A program made the translations under genes and the position numbers. Under the pieces are notes generated by a model that saw only the letters and a list, made by a program, of their open reading frames with translations, searched no databases and was not told where the DNA came from. Shown here piece by piece: positions 26,497 through 34,986 of a stretch of 64,000 bases of DNA (positions within the stretch are counted from its first letter, which is position 1; each line of letters opens with the position of its first letter). This DNA comes from DAIOEK01 sp036746315 (GTDB taxonomy: Bacteria > Chloroflexota > Anaerolineae > Anaerolineales > Anaerolineaceae): the NCBI GenBank assembly GCA_036746315.1, contig DAIOEK010000002.1:1-64000 (forward strand), read 5' to 3'.

Positions 26497-27750
26497 ATGA
26501 GCATGAACGATGACAATCTCAAGATGGTTAATCGTATCGGGCTGGTGGTGTGCCTGTCATTGGTGGGCGATCTTTCATTGTTTGCGGTTCTGCCCACCCA
26601 TTACATGGATGTGGGCATCACCCTCCTCAATCTGGGACTGGTACTCAGCATCCACCGCCTGATCCGCATTCCCGGCAATCCGCTGGCGGGCTTTCTGGTG
26701 GATCGCTGGGGGCGCCGCAAGCCCTTTTTACTGGGAACGATCTTTGCCTTTATTTCCACCGCGTCCTATGGGCTGGTTCGTGGATTGATGCCGCTGCTGG
26801 CAGCCCGGGTGTTGTGGGGCGTCGCCTGGATGTTCATTAATATCAGCGCGTTCTCAATGGTGATCGACCTCAGTCAGCCGCATACGCGCGGCACCTATAC
26901 CGGCCGCATCACCGCCTGGTATATGATCGGGCTGGCGGCGGGTCCCATTTTGGGCGGCTTTCTGGTGGATCTGCTCGGCTTTCAAACTGCCATGCTCCTC
27001 GGCAGCCTGTTCAGCGTGGCTGGTTTTTTCGTTGCCCTCTTTTCCATCCCGGAGACCCACTGGGCTGGCGGGGAGGACTTCGCGCCGCAAACCCCCGCCC
27101 CCCGCAGCAGCCTGCGGCATAAGCTCCGCGCGCTTGGCGCGGAGGTGTGGATGATCTTCTTCCTCTTTCTGGTGGTGCAATTCTCCGGGGAGGGGATCAT
27201 TCTTTCAACCTTGAGCCTTAAGTTGCAGCAGACGTTGGCGGGTCGCGGCGGCTATCTGCCGGGTGTGATCGGCATCGCCACCGCCGGCGGATTGCTGCTC
27301 GGCTTTCGCTCCATCACCTCCGCCATTTCCACTCCCCTGCTGGGCAGCCTTTCGGATACGCGCTTGGGTCGGCGCGGCGTGGTGGGCGGCGGCATTCTCT
27401 GCGCACTGGCTGGTTTCGCCCTGCTGGCGGTCAGTTCCTCGCTGGTGACGTTGATCTTCGGGGTGCTGCTCACCGCCTGCGGCTCGGGGGCGGTTTCGGC
27501 GGTGATCGTTGCCTGGTTGGGGGACCTGGTCACCCCGGCACAGCGCGGTTTCGTGATGGGCTTTTATTCCACTGCCGGGGATATAGGCAGCACCCTGGGA
27601 CCGGCGCTGGCATACGCCCTGATCGCAGCCGATGGCTTGAATAATATCTACCTGCTGTGTGCCTGCCTGTTCGCTCTCTCCCTGCTGGTGTTGTGGCTGC
27701 CCGGGCTGGTACGCGGGTTACAGGGCAGGATGAAAAAGGAAGCGGTGTGA
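26497..27750 (+). CDS. MFS transporter
   Basis: A 417-residue major facilitator with about twelve transmembrane segments. The loop between helices 2 and 3 has the family motif as VDRWGRRKPFL near residue 70, and the equivalent in the second half is SDTRLGRRGVVG near 290. An N-terminal half with TYTGRITAWYMIGLAAGPI resembles drug-efflux or sugar-efflux carriers, but the substrate is not readable. TATCAT at 26485-26490 lies six bases before the ATG, with no Shine-Dalgarno site, so the message may be leaderless. Single-gene unit. Confidence 0.88.
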   Translation: MSMNDDNLKMVNRIGLVVCLSLVGDLSLFAVLPTHYMDVGITLLNLGLVLSIHRLIRIPGNPLAGFLVDRWGRRKPFLLGTIFAFISTASYGLVRGLMPLLAARVLWGVAWMFINISAFSMVIDLSQPHTRGTYTGRITAWYMIGLAAGPILGGFLVDLLGFQTAMLLGSLFSVAGFFVALFSIPETHWAGGEDFAPQTPAPRSSLRHKLRALGAEVWMIFFLFLVVQFSGEGIILSTLSLKLQQTLAGRGGYLPGVIGIATAGGLLLGFRSITSAISTPLLGSLSDTRLGRRGVVGGGILCALAGFALLAVSSSLVTLIFGVLLTACGSGAVSAVIVAWLGDLVTPAQRGFVMGFYSTAGDIGSTLGPALAYALIAADGLNNIYLLCACLFALSLLVLWLPGLVRGLQGRMKKEAV

Positions 27751-28110
27751 TCGGGCACATCAAGATCATGCTCATCATCCACGAATATAATAATTGGTAA
27801 AATAATACTAAATAACAGGTATTTTGTCTAATAAATAGCAATATATTACTATTTATATTTGATTTATCTTATCCGGCGGGCAGGCGAGATGCTCGAGCGG
27901 GTGATAACAGTGTTTAAAGATTGGCACAGTTTTGCGGCTGAAGCGGGAGTGGACGAAGGACATATCCGCCGGATTCAGAACATGCTTTTGCTCGACCTGT
28001 AACCCGGTTTTGATTGATATCGATCATTCGATCCATTCAAACCGCCCCGGCGCAACCCATATTATTCCAGTACAATCAACGCCTATGCATATCAATACCA
28101 GGGAGTTGAA
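27751..28110. other. intergenic region with AT-rich segment and gene remnant
   Basis: The 360 bases between the MFS and M23 genes hold an AT-rich stretch (about 27780-27875) and then a short coding remnant at 27889-28002. A TACAAT box near 28071 may drive the M23 gene. A 60-codon frame at 27932 is in the wrong frame and has no family resemblance. Confidence 0.5.
27889..28002 (+). pseudogene. remnant of a HipA-like kinase C-terminus
   Basis: A 37-codon frame reads VFKDWHSFAAEAGVDEGHIR and then RIQNMLLLDL before a stop. The pattern of W-x-x-x-A-x-x-A-G-V with following helix is how many HipA-type toxin kinases end. Immediately upstream the sequence turns AT rich and the frame closes at a stop, so nothing else of the gene remains. 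It may mark decay or replacement of a toxin-antitoxin locus, as another one lies 1 kb away. Short match, so tentative. Confidence 0.3.
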
Positions 28111-28794
28111 ATGAATTCACCGGTAGTTGTCGAATTTCCCCTGCGCGGCGAATGGATCGCCCCCAACACCCCCGGCACCAAAATCCCCAGCCACGGCACG
28201 GATATGTTCGGCGAAACTTATGCGTTCGATTTTGTCGGTGTGGAACCCGATACGGACAGCCAACGCTTTTGCAAGCCATCAGCCCTCCATTACCTGACAC
28301 GGGGGGTGCGGCTGGGCGATTGTTATGGCTGGGGACAGCCCATTTTTTCTGCTACATCCGGGACCGTCGTTCAGGTGCAGGAAGGTATTTTGGAACGCGA
28401 GCCCGTTCACCCGGCAAGGGACCTGTATGTGATGTTCGTGAATGCCCGTAATTTCAATTCCCGGAAGATCCCAGACCTGCGTGTGTTGACCGGTAACTCC
28501 GTCCTTGTCGAAAGCAGCGCCGGCTATGTACTGTACGCTCATGCGCAGAATGGCTCGATCCGGGTTTGCACAGGAGAGCAGGTAACCGTCGGGCAGCATA
28601 TTGCCAGCGTGGGGCATTCCGGCAACTCCACCGCCCCGCATCTCCACTTTCAATTGATGGATGATCTTGATCCGTGGGCGGCTAAGGGCATCCCATGCTG
28701 CTTTCGAGCGTATGAGGTGAAAAGGGGCGGTGCGTGGCAGCGGGTGGAAAATGGCATCCCGACTGCGAAGGAACGAATTCGATGGGGGGCATAA
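28111..28794 (+). CDS. M23-family peptidase-like protein, no signal peptide
   Basis: A 227-residue LytM/M23-type domain protein. The zinc site is suggested by HGTDMFGETYAFDF (His and Asp near residues 28-41) and by HLHFQLMD near 181-188, with HSGNS just before. The middle GQPIFSATSGTVVQV and GEQVTVGQHIASVGH are standard M23 strands. There is no signal peptide or anchor, unlike secreted wall hydrolases, and two insertions lie between the motifs. It may be exported by another route or act on a non-wall substrate. AGGGAG precedes the ATG. Confidence 0.78.
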   Translation: MNSPVVVEFPLRGEWIAPNTPGTKIPSHGTDMFGETYAFDFVGVEPDTDSQRFCKPSALHYLTRGVRLGDCYGWGQPIFSATSGTVVQVQEGILEREPVHPARDLYVMFVNARNFNSRKIPDLRVLTGNSVLVESSAGYVLYAHAQNGSIRVCTGEQVTVGQHIASVGHSGNSTAPHLHFQLMDDLDPWAAKGIPCCFRAYEVKRGGAWQRVENGIPTAKERIRWGA

Positions 28795-28937
28795 TGGCAG
28801 GCGGGACTCGTTTACGCACGAGGAAATCTGCGCGCTGGTCTGCACAGCGGTGATAGAGATCCGTGGGTCGATTGCTGCTTTTAATCCAGCTTACCAGGTT
28901 GCATCATGGATGCACTTGCTGGCAAAACGGAGTTCTG

Positions 28938-29645
28938 TCAGTTGTTGAAATTTTGCAGGTACAATCTGAACTGAAAAAGCAATTCTTCCTTCAGCTTGTT
29001 CTTCACCCAAACCTTTTGCTTCTCATTCAATACTTCCCCCATGCCCGAAAGGATATGACGGTTATCCGTTTTTTCCAGGAGAGTGCAACAAGTATCAAGG
29101 AACACTCCAAATGGCATTCCCGTTCTTTTCTCAACCAGATCCTGATTGATGGGCCAATTGTTGTTGAAAAAGAACCAGGTATCATAAATATCACGATTGG
29201 TCTTGCCGATCCGCTCATAAAAGGCAACTAACTTATTGGCAGCCATGTCCTCAGGGACCATCACTTTCATTGAAATCCCTAAATAGGATTTAATAACAAA
29301 ACGGGAACCAAAATTACGCCGGTTTATTTCAACCTTGACGTTTTGTGCCCCGGGGTCTTTTTCGTCATAGGAAAGAATATAGATCAGACTATAGCGTTTC
29401 TTGTCCGCGACTTTTATTTGACCATACTTTTCCAGGATGACTTTCACCTTTTCAAAGACAATGTCTTCCTTTGAGGCATCCAATAGATCAAAATCAAGAT
29501 CAACCGAAAATCGGTCCAGTTTATAAAACAGGTAAGCAGCAGTCCCGCCCTTGAATCCCAGTATCTGTCCGATAACCGGATCGGTGTAAATATCCTTGAG
29601 GATTTTGACGAGCATATTCTTGTGTTTTGCCGGATCGAGCGACAT
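28938..29645 (-). CDS. AbiEii-type nucleotidyltransferase toxin
   Basis: A 235-residue protein of the AbiEii/AbiGii (DUF1814) nucleotidyltransferase family. FKGGTAAYLFYKLDRFSVDLDFDL near residues 29-52 is the G-G-T...S-x-D-x-D active-site pattern, and VKVEINRR gives the third acid. Relatives are toxins of type IV toxin-antitoxin systems that modify tRNA or bind GTP and give phage-abortive infection. It lies two bases after its presumed antitoxin. Base composition is clearly more AT rich than neighbours, a sign of horizontal transfer. Residues look intact, so the toxin is probably functional. Confidence 0.82.
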   Translation of the reverse strand: MSLDPAKHKNMLVKILKDIYTDPVIGQILGFKGGTAAYLFYKLDRFSVDLDFDLLDASKEDIVFEKVKVILEKYGQIKVADKKRYSLIYILSYDEKDPGAQNVKVEINRRNFGSRFVIKSYLGISMKVMVPEDMAANKLVAFYERIGKTNRDIYDTWFFFNNNWPINQDLVEKRTGMPFGVFLDTCCTLLEKTDNRHILSGMGEVLNEKQKVWVKNKLKEELLFQFRLYLQNFNN

Positions 29646-29647
29646 GA

Positions 29648-30232
29648 CTATTGTTCTTCTTTCGCGGATTTTTGGTATTCTTTTACCCGTTCGGTCATGC
29701 GTTTGGTCGGTTCATAAACGGGCAGGATTTCATAGACCTTTTCCCAGTTTAGCGGGGAAAGGTTATCAAAGTGGTAATCCTGGCTCAAATAAACCCTATC
29801 CAGGAAAGCCCTTTCCGCAGAAGCAATAGAATAAGTTTCCCGATCTTCAATTCCACTTGAGTTGGTAAGAATGGAGCCCTTGAGACGGCTGAAAACAATT
29901 GCCTGCCCATCCACGTCCCGTTCCAACGATTGATATGAGGCAACGAAAATCTGTCTGTAATATTGGAAAGTAACACCGGCGCCGCCCAACACGGTTTCAA
30001 AGCTGATGTAGGCAGGTGTGAAAATTTTTGTAGCCAGCTCCAGCCGGTCATAGTTCTGATCTTTGGCGTAGATGCCACGACGGATTGAATAAAGAGCGCC
30101 GGTTCTTACATAGTAATTGACACGGGACTTGGCGTTTCTAACATTAGTGCCTTCCCAAAGCAAAATCAGGTCTTTGAAAGTAAAGACGGTTTGTTTGGAG
30201 CGCAGAATATCTTTCAGAAATCCTTTTTTCAT
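29648..30232 (-). CDS. AbiEi-type antitoxin, transcriptional regulator
   Basis: A 194-residue protein that fits the AbiEi antitoxin group. The N-terminus is a winged-helix-like domain (KQTVFTFKDLILLWEG, YYVRTGALYSIRRGIYA), followed by the AbiEi C-terminal domain (ELATKIFTPAYISFETVL, ASAERAFLDRVYL). Known AbiEi proteins repress their own promoter by binding inverted repeats and counter the AbiEii toxin. A perfect 11-bp inverted repeat begins eight bases upstream of the ATG, which supports the same control here. There is no good ribosome site. AT-rich like its partner. Confidence 0.78.
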   Translation of the reverse strand: MKKGFLKDILRSKQTVFTFKDLILLWEGTNVRNAKSRVNYYVRTGALYSIRRGIYAKDQNYDRLELATKIFTPAYISFETVLGGAGVTFQYYRQIFVASYQSLERDVDGQAIVFSRLKGSILTNSSGIEDRETYSIASAERAFLDRVYLSQDYHFDNLSPLNWEKVYEILPVYEPTKRMTERVKEYQKSAKEEQ

Positions 30233-30239
30233 AGTGAAC

Positions 30240-30270
30240 GTTAAAGGTAATTATTATTCTTACCTTTAAC
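30240..30270. promoter_or_regulatory. AbiEi operator: perfect 11-bp inverted repeat
   Basis: GTTAAAGGTAA (30240-30250) and TTACCTTTAAC (30260-30270) are perfect inverted copies with a nine-base spacer. The arm centres are 20 bases apart, i.e. about two helical turns, suited to a dimeric or two-domain repressor. AT-rich -10/-35-like sequences lie in and around the repeat on the minus strand, so binding would block transcription of the toxin-antitoxin pair. Confidence 0.7.
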
Positions 30271-30639
30271 TGTTAATATAACATAATTTGTTCCAAAAGC
30301 AAGCTCTGAATCTGCAATAAACAAGCGCTCAATTTATTACCCTTTCTGAAAGTGCTTTACACCCTGCTGGCTAAACCAGGTGAATATGCAGGAAAAAACC
30401 AGGAAATCGAACCCGTCCTGCGGCTTTGATTGTGCTTCGTTCAACCTGAACTGCCTTTTGCCTGACCTGCCGTTGAATTTCCGTTTTTAACAACCATTTG
30501 TTTTGAAAACTATTGTCACATTTGACAGGTGGAAATTGCCCCGTTTTGTGCGTAAAATGGGTGTATGAAACCATAATCGGTGAATTGAAAGCCGAACCTG
30601 AAAATTTTCATTTCATTACTAAATACATTTTGAGCATAA
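30271..30639. other. intergenic region, AT-rich, no gene
   Basis: Between the AbiE operator and the gyrB terminator no credible gene is seen. It holds a small dyad TGTCA-CATT-TGACA (30514-30527) and a fragment on the minus strand near 30385-30405 that resembles a tRNA T-arm (CGGGTTCGATT) without the rest of a tRNA. The stretch probably belongs to the edge of the transferred toxin-antitoxin segment. Confidence 0.45.
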
Positions 30640-30670
30640 AAAATCCCCCTCCGGGTTGCGAAGAGGGATG
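30640..30670 (-). terminator. intrinsic terminator of gyrB
   Basis: Read on the minus strand, ATCCCTC and GAGGGGGAT form a stem with a small bulge, followed directly by a run of T. It lies about 30 bases after the gyrB stop. Confidence 0.75.
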
Positions 30671-30697
30671 GGAAAATCGAAAGGGAAGCGGGGGGGG

Positions 30698-32623
30698 TTA
30701 CACGTCGAGGTTGCGCACGTCCTTGGCGTGGGTGGTGATAAAGCGCGTGCGCGGCGGCACCGCCTCACCCATCAGCATGTCGAAGGTGCGGTCGGCTTCG
30801 GCGGCATCGTCGATGCCCACCACCAGCAGCGTGCGGTTCTCGGGGTTCATGGTGGTATCCCACAACTGCGAGGGGTTCATTTCACCGAGACCCTTGTAGC
30901 GCGAGATGCTGGCTTTGTCGGCGCTCACGCCCAGTTCCTTCAAGAGCACGTCCTTTTCGCCTTCGTTGTAGGCGTAGCGCACCTTGTCCTTCCAGGCAAG
31001 GCGGTAGAGCGGCGGCTGGGCGATGAACAGATGCCCTTCGTCGATGATCGCCTGCATGTAGCGGAAGAAGAAAGTGAGCAGCAGGGTGCGGATATGGCTG
31101 CCATCCACGTCAGCATCGGTCATGATGATGATCTTTCCGTAGCGCAATCCGCTGATGTCGAAGCTGTCGCCTACACCGGTACCCAGCGCGGAGATGAGCG
31201 CCTTGACTTCGTTATTGGAGAGGATCTTGTCGAGGCGGGCGCGTTCGGTGTTGAGGATCTTGCCGCGCAGTGGCAGGATCGCCTGGAAGTGGCGGTCGCG
31301 TCCCTGTTTGGCAGAGCCGCCTGCCGAGTCGCCCTCCACGATGTAGAGTTCGGTTTTGCTCGAGTCTTTATCCGAGCAGTCTGCCAGCTTGCCGGGCAGC
31401 GTCAGGCTTTCCAGCGCGCTCTTGCGGATCACCAGGTCGCGGGCTTTCCGGGCGGCATCCCTTGCGCGGGCGGAGGTAAGACACTTCTGGATGATGGCGC
31501 GCGCTGCCTGGGGGTTCTCCTCCAAAAAGCGGCTGAAGCCTTCACCCACCACCTGCTGCACGTAGGTTTGCACCTCGGGGTTCATCAGCTTGACCTTGGT
31601 CTGGCTTTCGAACTGCGGGTCGGGATGTTTGATGCTGACAATGGCGGTCATACCTTCGCGGGTGTCATCTCCCGAGAAGTTGGGATCGGCTTCCTTGAGC
31701 AGTCCCGAGCGGCGGCCGTAGTCGTTGATCACACGGGTGGTGGCAGCGCGCAGCCCGGTAAGGTGGGTGCCGCCATCCATGGTGTTGATGGTGTTGGCGA
31801 AAGAGTAAACAGATTCGGAGTAGGCGTCGGTGTACTGGATGGCGGCTTCGATGCCAATCCCCTCGATGTCCTTTTCCATGAAGACGACCTGGTGCAGTTG
31901 CTCACGGTTGCGGTTGAGGTATCGCACGAAGGAATTGATGCCGCCCTCGAAATGGAAGGTCATCTCGCGTTCACTGCGTTCATCCATAAAGTGGATGGTG
32001 ACGCCGCGGGTGACGAATGCCATCTCGCGGAAGCGCTGCACCAGCGTTTCGTACTTGAAGTCGATGCCCGGCTCCTTGAAGATCTCGGGGTCGAATTTGA
32101 AGGTGGTCTTGCTGCCGGATGCGTTCTTGTCGCATTTGCCGATGGCTTTCACTGGTTCCTGGGGAATGCCGCGCACGTAGCGCTGGTAGTAAAGCTGTCC
32201 CTCGCGGCAAATATGCACTTCACACCATTCCGAGAGTGCATTCACCGCCGAGACACCCACGCCGTGCAGACCGCCGCTGACCTTGTAGGAACCGCCGCCG
32301 AACTTGCCGCCGGCGTGCAGCACGGTCATCACCACTTCGAGGGCGCTCTTCTTCTTTTCAGGATGGATATCCACCGGAATGCCGCGCCCATCATCCTGCA
32401 CGGTCACCGAGGAGTCGGGGTGGATGGTGATATCGATGTTCTTGCAGAAGCCGCCCAGGGCTTCATCGATGGAGTTATCCACCACCTCGTACACCAGGTG
32501 GTGCAGGGCTTTCAGATCGGTGCCGCCCACGTACATGCCGGGACGGCGTCGCACAGCCTCGAGGCCTTCCAGGACCTGGATATCTTTGGCGCCATAGTTG
32601 TTGGTGGCGGTTGAATCTGCCAT
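30698..32623 (-). CDS. gyrB: DNA gyrase subunit B
   Basis: A 641-residue GyrB, the ATPase subunit that with GyrA introduces negative supercoils. The GHKL ATPase site shows VYEVVDNSIDEALGG, DDGRGIPVDIH and LHGVGVSAVNALS. The TOPRIM domain shows EGDSAGGSAKQGRDR and DADVDGSHIRTLLLTF, and the C-terminal tail has SRYKGLGEMNP. The short form without the enterobacterial insertion is typical outside proteobacteria. The ATG at 32623 follows GGGAGG. It is 12 bases after an uncharacterised membrane-protein gene, so the two are co-transcribed. gyrA is not in the window. Confidence 0.97.
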   Translation of the reverse strand: MADSTATNNYGAKDIQVLEGLEAVRRRPGMYVGGTDLKALHHLVYEVVDNSIDEALGGFCKNIDITIHPDSSVTVQDDGRGIPVDIHPEKKKSALEVVMTVLHAGGKFGGGSYKVSGGLHGVGVSAVNALSEWCEVHICREGQLYYQRYVRGIPQEPVKAIGKCDKNASGSKTTFKFDPEIFKEPGIDFKYETLVQRFREMAFVTRGVTIHFMDERSEREMTFHFEGGINSFVRYLNRNREQLHQVVFMEKDIEGIGIEAAIQYTDAYSESVYSFANTINTMDGGTHLTGLRAATTRVINDYGRRSGLLKEADPNFSGDDTREGMTAIVSIKHPDPQFESQTKVKLMNPEVQTYVQQVVGEGFSRFLEENPQAARAIIQKCLTSARARDAARKARDLVIRKSALESLTLPGKLADCSDKDSSKTELYIVEGDSAGGSAKQGRDRHFQAILPLRGKILNTERARLDKILSNNEVKALISALGTGVGDSFDISGLRYGKIIIMTDADVDGSHIRTLLLTFFFRYMQAIIDEGHLFIAQPPLYRLAWKDKVRYAYNEGEKDVLLKELGVSADKASISRYKGLGEMNPSQLWDTTMNPENRTLLVVGIDDAAEADRTFDMLMGEAVPPRTRFITTHAKDVRNLDV

Positions 32624-32635
32624 TCTGCCTCCCAG

Positions 32636-33661
32636 TTATGATTGGACGGAATTATTGGTCATGGCTTGCTGCAATTGCTGGGTGTGATTAATGATCCCCT
32701 GTACAAAGCGCAAACCATCGCGATAGTAAAAGAAACTGGCAGCCAGAATGCCGGTGTTGACGAAGGCGTGCCCCAAAATGCCGACTGCCGCCAGCCAGGA
32801 ATTCTCGGCGGGCACCTGCCAGAGCAGGTCCAACCCCTGGCTGATCACCACCAGGATTAACAGGAAGAGCCCGGTGCTGGAATAGGTGAAACGCACCACC
32901 TGCACGCTTGTCCCCAGGGCGCGGACGAAGGGTACGCGCAGCCCAAAGATTCCGTGCGGGGTGAAGATGAGCGGAACGATCAGCCAGATGAGCAGCAAGC
33001 CGCCCATGAAGAGAGCCACCTGTCCGAGCAGGGGGTTGGCCAGGGTGAGCGCGCCGATGAGCATCAATGCAGGAATGGCGAGCAAGCAAGCCGCCACGAT
33101 GATCGAGATCATCATCAGTAACGATTGCAGGGTGCTCCAGCCCAGTTCGCCGGGGGCAAAGGAGATTTTTTCCTTGCCGGTAACTCGGGCGATCATGCCG
33201 AAGAAGAAACTGCCGATCAGCAGCCCCACCAGCCCCAGAATGATCCACCAGCCGAAGGCGTTGGCGGCACCGTTGATATCAATGAATACAGGCTTGCCCA
33301 GCGGAGTGGTGATGGGAAGCCAGTTTGCCATCAAACTGGGCACACCGATGGGATAGGAGCGCAGCGCCATGGTGAGGTTGAAGCGCTCGGCGATCACCTG
33401 CCAGATCTGCTGGGCGGCGGCAATGCTCTGCTTCATCTGCTCGCCTGCCGCCTGGGGCAGGGGAAGCTCCTGCATGGTTTGCAGGAAGGGCTGCAGCATG
33501 GATTCGATGCGCAGGTGTGGACCAAGCCAGATGATCAGGTCGATGATGACCGGCGGCAGGATCAGCCAGATGTGTGATGCAACAGCATCAAAACCAGCCC
33601 GAAGGCTGGGGATGATTTTAGGTCGCAATTCTTCCAGTTCTTTGATAATGGGTGCATTCAT
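32636..33661 (-). CDS. uncharacterised multi-pass membrane protein upstream of gyrB
   Basis: A 341-residue protein I do not recognise. Hydrophobic segments are at about residues 30-46 (IWLILPPVIIDLIIWLG), 140-160, 175-205, 210-235, 260-280 and 295-312, so roughly six or seven helices. Between the first two lies a soluble loop of about 90 residues. A TATAGT box lies five bases before the ATG with no ribosome site, so translation is probably leaderless. It shares a 46-base divergent promoter region with the gene at 33708 and is followed closely by gyrB. Confidence 0.6.
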   Translation of the reverse strand: MNAPIIKELEELRPKIIPSLRAGFDAVASHIWLILPPVIIDLIIWLGPHLRIESMLQPFLQTMQELPLPQAAGEQMKQSIAAAQQIWQVIAERFNLTMALRSYPIGVPSLMANWLPITTPLGKPVFIDINGAANAFGWWIILGLVGLLIGSFFFGMIARVTGKEKISFAPGELGWSTLQSLLMMISIIVAACLLAIPALMLIGALTLANPLLGQVALFMGGLLLIWLIVPLIFTPHGIFGLRVPFVRALGTSVQVVRFTYSSTGLFLLILVVISQGLDLLWQVPAENSWLAAVGILGHAFVNTGILAASFFYYRDGLRFVQGIINHTQQLQQAMTNNSVQS

Positions 33662-33707
33662 ATGACACTATATTTTACCATAAGCTGATTCAGGGTAGAA
33701 TCATCCT
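33662..33707. promoter_or_regulatory. compact divergent leaderless promoter pair
   Basis: On the minus strand TATAGT (33667-33672) lies five bases before the ATG at 33661. On the plus strand TTTTAC (33673-33678) and TAGAAT (33696-33701) are 17 bases apart, with the ATG at 33708 six bases later. Both start codons should fall at or within a few bases of the transcription start, and the polymerases would compete for the same 46 bases. Confidence 0.5.
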
Positions 33708-34520
33708 ATGGAGAACTCTTCATTCAAGCCGGATACCACCCGTTTGAGCATCATGATCGCCACCATCTTGCTGGTGTATGCGGTCACGCAGTTTATCCGT
33801 CCGCCGGAAAGTCAGATCGCATTGCAACTGCCGGGCTTCTTTTTGCCCATTCCCATTAACTTCCGTGATTTCATCTGGTTCGGGGTGGCGGTGCTGGCTG
33901 CCGCGGGGATGGACTGGCTGCTGATCGATTACCCTGATCTCTCCCCCCGGCAGCGCAGTCAGCATTGGCTGCTGCCGGCGCTCACCGCCTGGGTGATCGG
34001 CGTGCCGCTGTATGCACTGCCCTCCGGGGCAGCGTGGTGGCTGGTGTACATCCTGGGCGGATTGCTGCTAATACTGGTGTTCTGGGGCGAGTTCTACACC
34101 GTCACCCCCCGCGCCAACAGCCGGCAGATTGCCGCCCTGGGACTGACCGGGATGTCTTATGCGCTCTTCGTGGTGCTTGCCGCCGGTCTGCGGTTCTCGA
34201 TCACCCGACTGTATCTGGTAGCGCCGGCGGTGATGATTACCTCCGGGCTGATCGCCCTGCGCGCACTCTATCTGCATACGCATGGTGACTGGCATTACAA
34301 CTGGTCGGTGGCGGTTGCCCTGCTGATGGGACAGCTTGCCATCGGTTTTCATTATCTGCCGCTCAACGCGATCCAATACGGAATGCTGCTGGTCGGCTTT
34401 CTGTATGCCGTCATCAGCCTGGCAGGCAGGGCGGCGCAGCACAACATTCAGCGCAGCGACCTGTACGAGTCTGGGGTGGCGATTGCGGTTGCGCTGCTGC
34501 TGGCATTTTTGATGGGTTGA
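33708..34520 (+). CDS. uncharacterised multi-pass membrane protein
   Basis: A 270-residue protein with eight or so hydrophobic segments (first at LSIMIATILLVYAVTQFI, last at GVAIAVALLLAFLMG). I see no family motif. Notable loops are IRPPESQIALQLPGFFLPIP and a His-containing HTHGDWHYNWS. It is divergent from the gyrB-linked membrane protein and overlaps the JAMM peptidase gene, so it may be a membrane partner of that enzyme. No Shine-Dalgarno site; leaderless by the promoter described at 33662. Confidence 0.6.
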   Translation: MENSSFKPDTTRLSIMIATILLVYAVTQFIRPPESQIALQLPGFFLPIPINFRDFIWFGVAVLAAAGMDWLLIDYPDLSPRQRSQHWLLPALTAWVIGVPLYALPSGAAWWLVYILGGLLLILVFWGEFYTVTPRANSRQIAALGLTGMSYALFVVLAAGLRFSITRLYLVAPAVMITSGLIALRALYLHTHGDWHYNWSVAVALLMGQLAIGFHYLPLNAIQYGMLLVGFLYAVISLAGRAAQHNIQRSDLYESGVAIAVALLLAFLMG

Positions 34521-34960
34521 CCGTGATCGATCTTCCGCCGCTTGCCATACCCATCTGGTTCATGCGCAAGATGCGCCTGCATGCAGCCGGGACCTCCGGG
34601 GAGGAGGTGTGTGGTCTGCTGGCAGGCACCCCGGCGGGGATGGTGAGTCGCTGCTATCCGGTGGAAAATATCCTGCACCGGGCGGACCGCTTTCTGATGG
34701 AGCCCAAAGCGCAATTCAAGGTGCTGATGGATTTGGAACGGAGAAACCTGCGCCTGCTGGCGATCTATCACAGCCACCCGGACGGTCCGGAGCACCCCTC
34801 CGAAACTGACCTGCAGGAATTCTATTACCCGGAAGCGTACAGCATCATCTGGTCCCGCAGCGGCGCACAATGGATCTGCCGGGTCTTTGCCATGCAGGCA
34901 GCATCCTTCCGCGAGGTTGCTTTTCGGAAGATTGCCACTCGCCAATCTATAACGGAATGA
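34517..34960 (+). CDS. M67 family (JAMM/MPN+) metallopeptidase
   Basis: A 147-residue single-domain JAMM protein. The complete zinc motif is present: the Glu in GEEVCGLLAG near residue 29, then IYHSHPDGPEHPSETD near 93-108 giving H-x-H-x10-D. Bacterial members cleave C-terminal extensions or isopeptide-like links on ubiquitin-fold sulfur carriers. The start is uncertain: TTG at 34517 overlaps the previous stop, and GTG at 34523 is equally plausible. A TtuB-like carrier with residues after its Gly-Gly is encoded at 58920-59138, a possible substrate (inference). Confidence 0.85.
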   Translation: MTVIDLPPLAIPIWFMRKMRLHAAGTSGEEVCGLLAGTPAGMVSRCYPVENILHRADRFLMEPKAQFKVLMDLERRNLRLLAIYHSHPDGPEHPSETDLQEFYYPEAYSIIWSRSGAQWICRVFAMQAASFREVAFRKIATRQSITE

Positions 34961-34986
34961 AAGCCAGCGTGTTATACTAACTGTCT

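Noticed and set aside
27932..28114. 60-codon open frame before the M23 gene
   Set aside because: Different frame from the HipA-like remnant, no ribosome site, no recognisable sequence.
30380..30420. tRNA-like T-arm (CGGGTTCGATT) on the minus strand
   Set aside because: No acceptor stem, D-arm or anticodon arm can be built around it, so it is not a tRNA gene; at most a fragment.
30656..32614. 652-codon frame antisense to gyrB
   Set aside because: Complete GyrB motifs on the minus strand explain the region.
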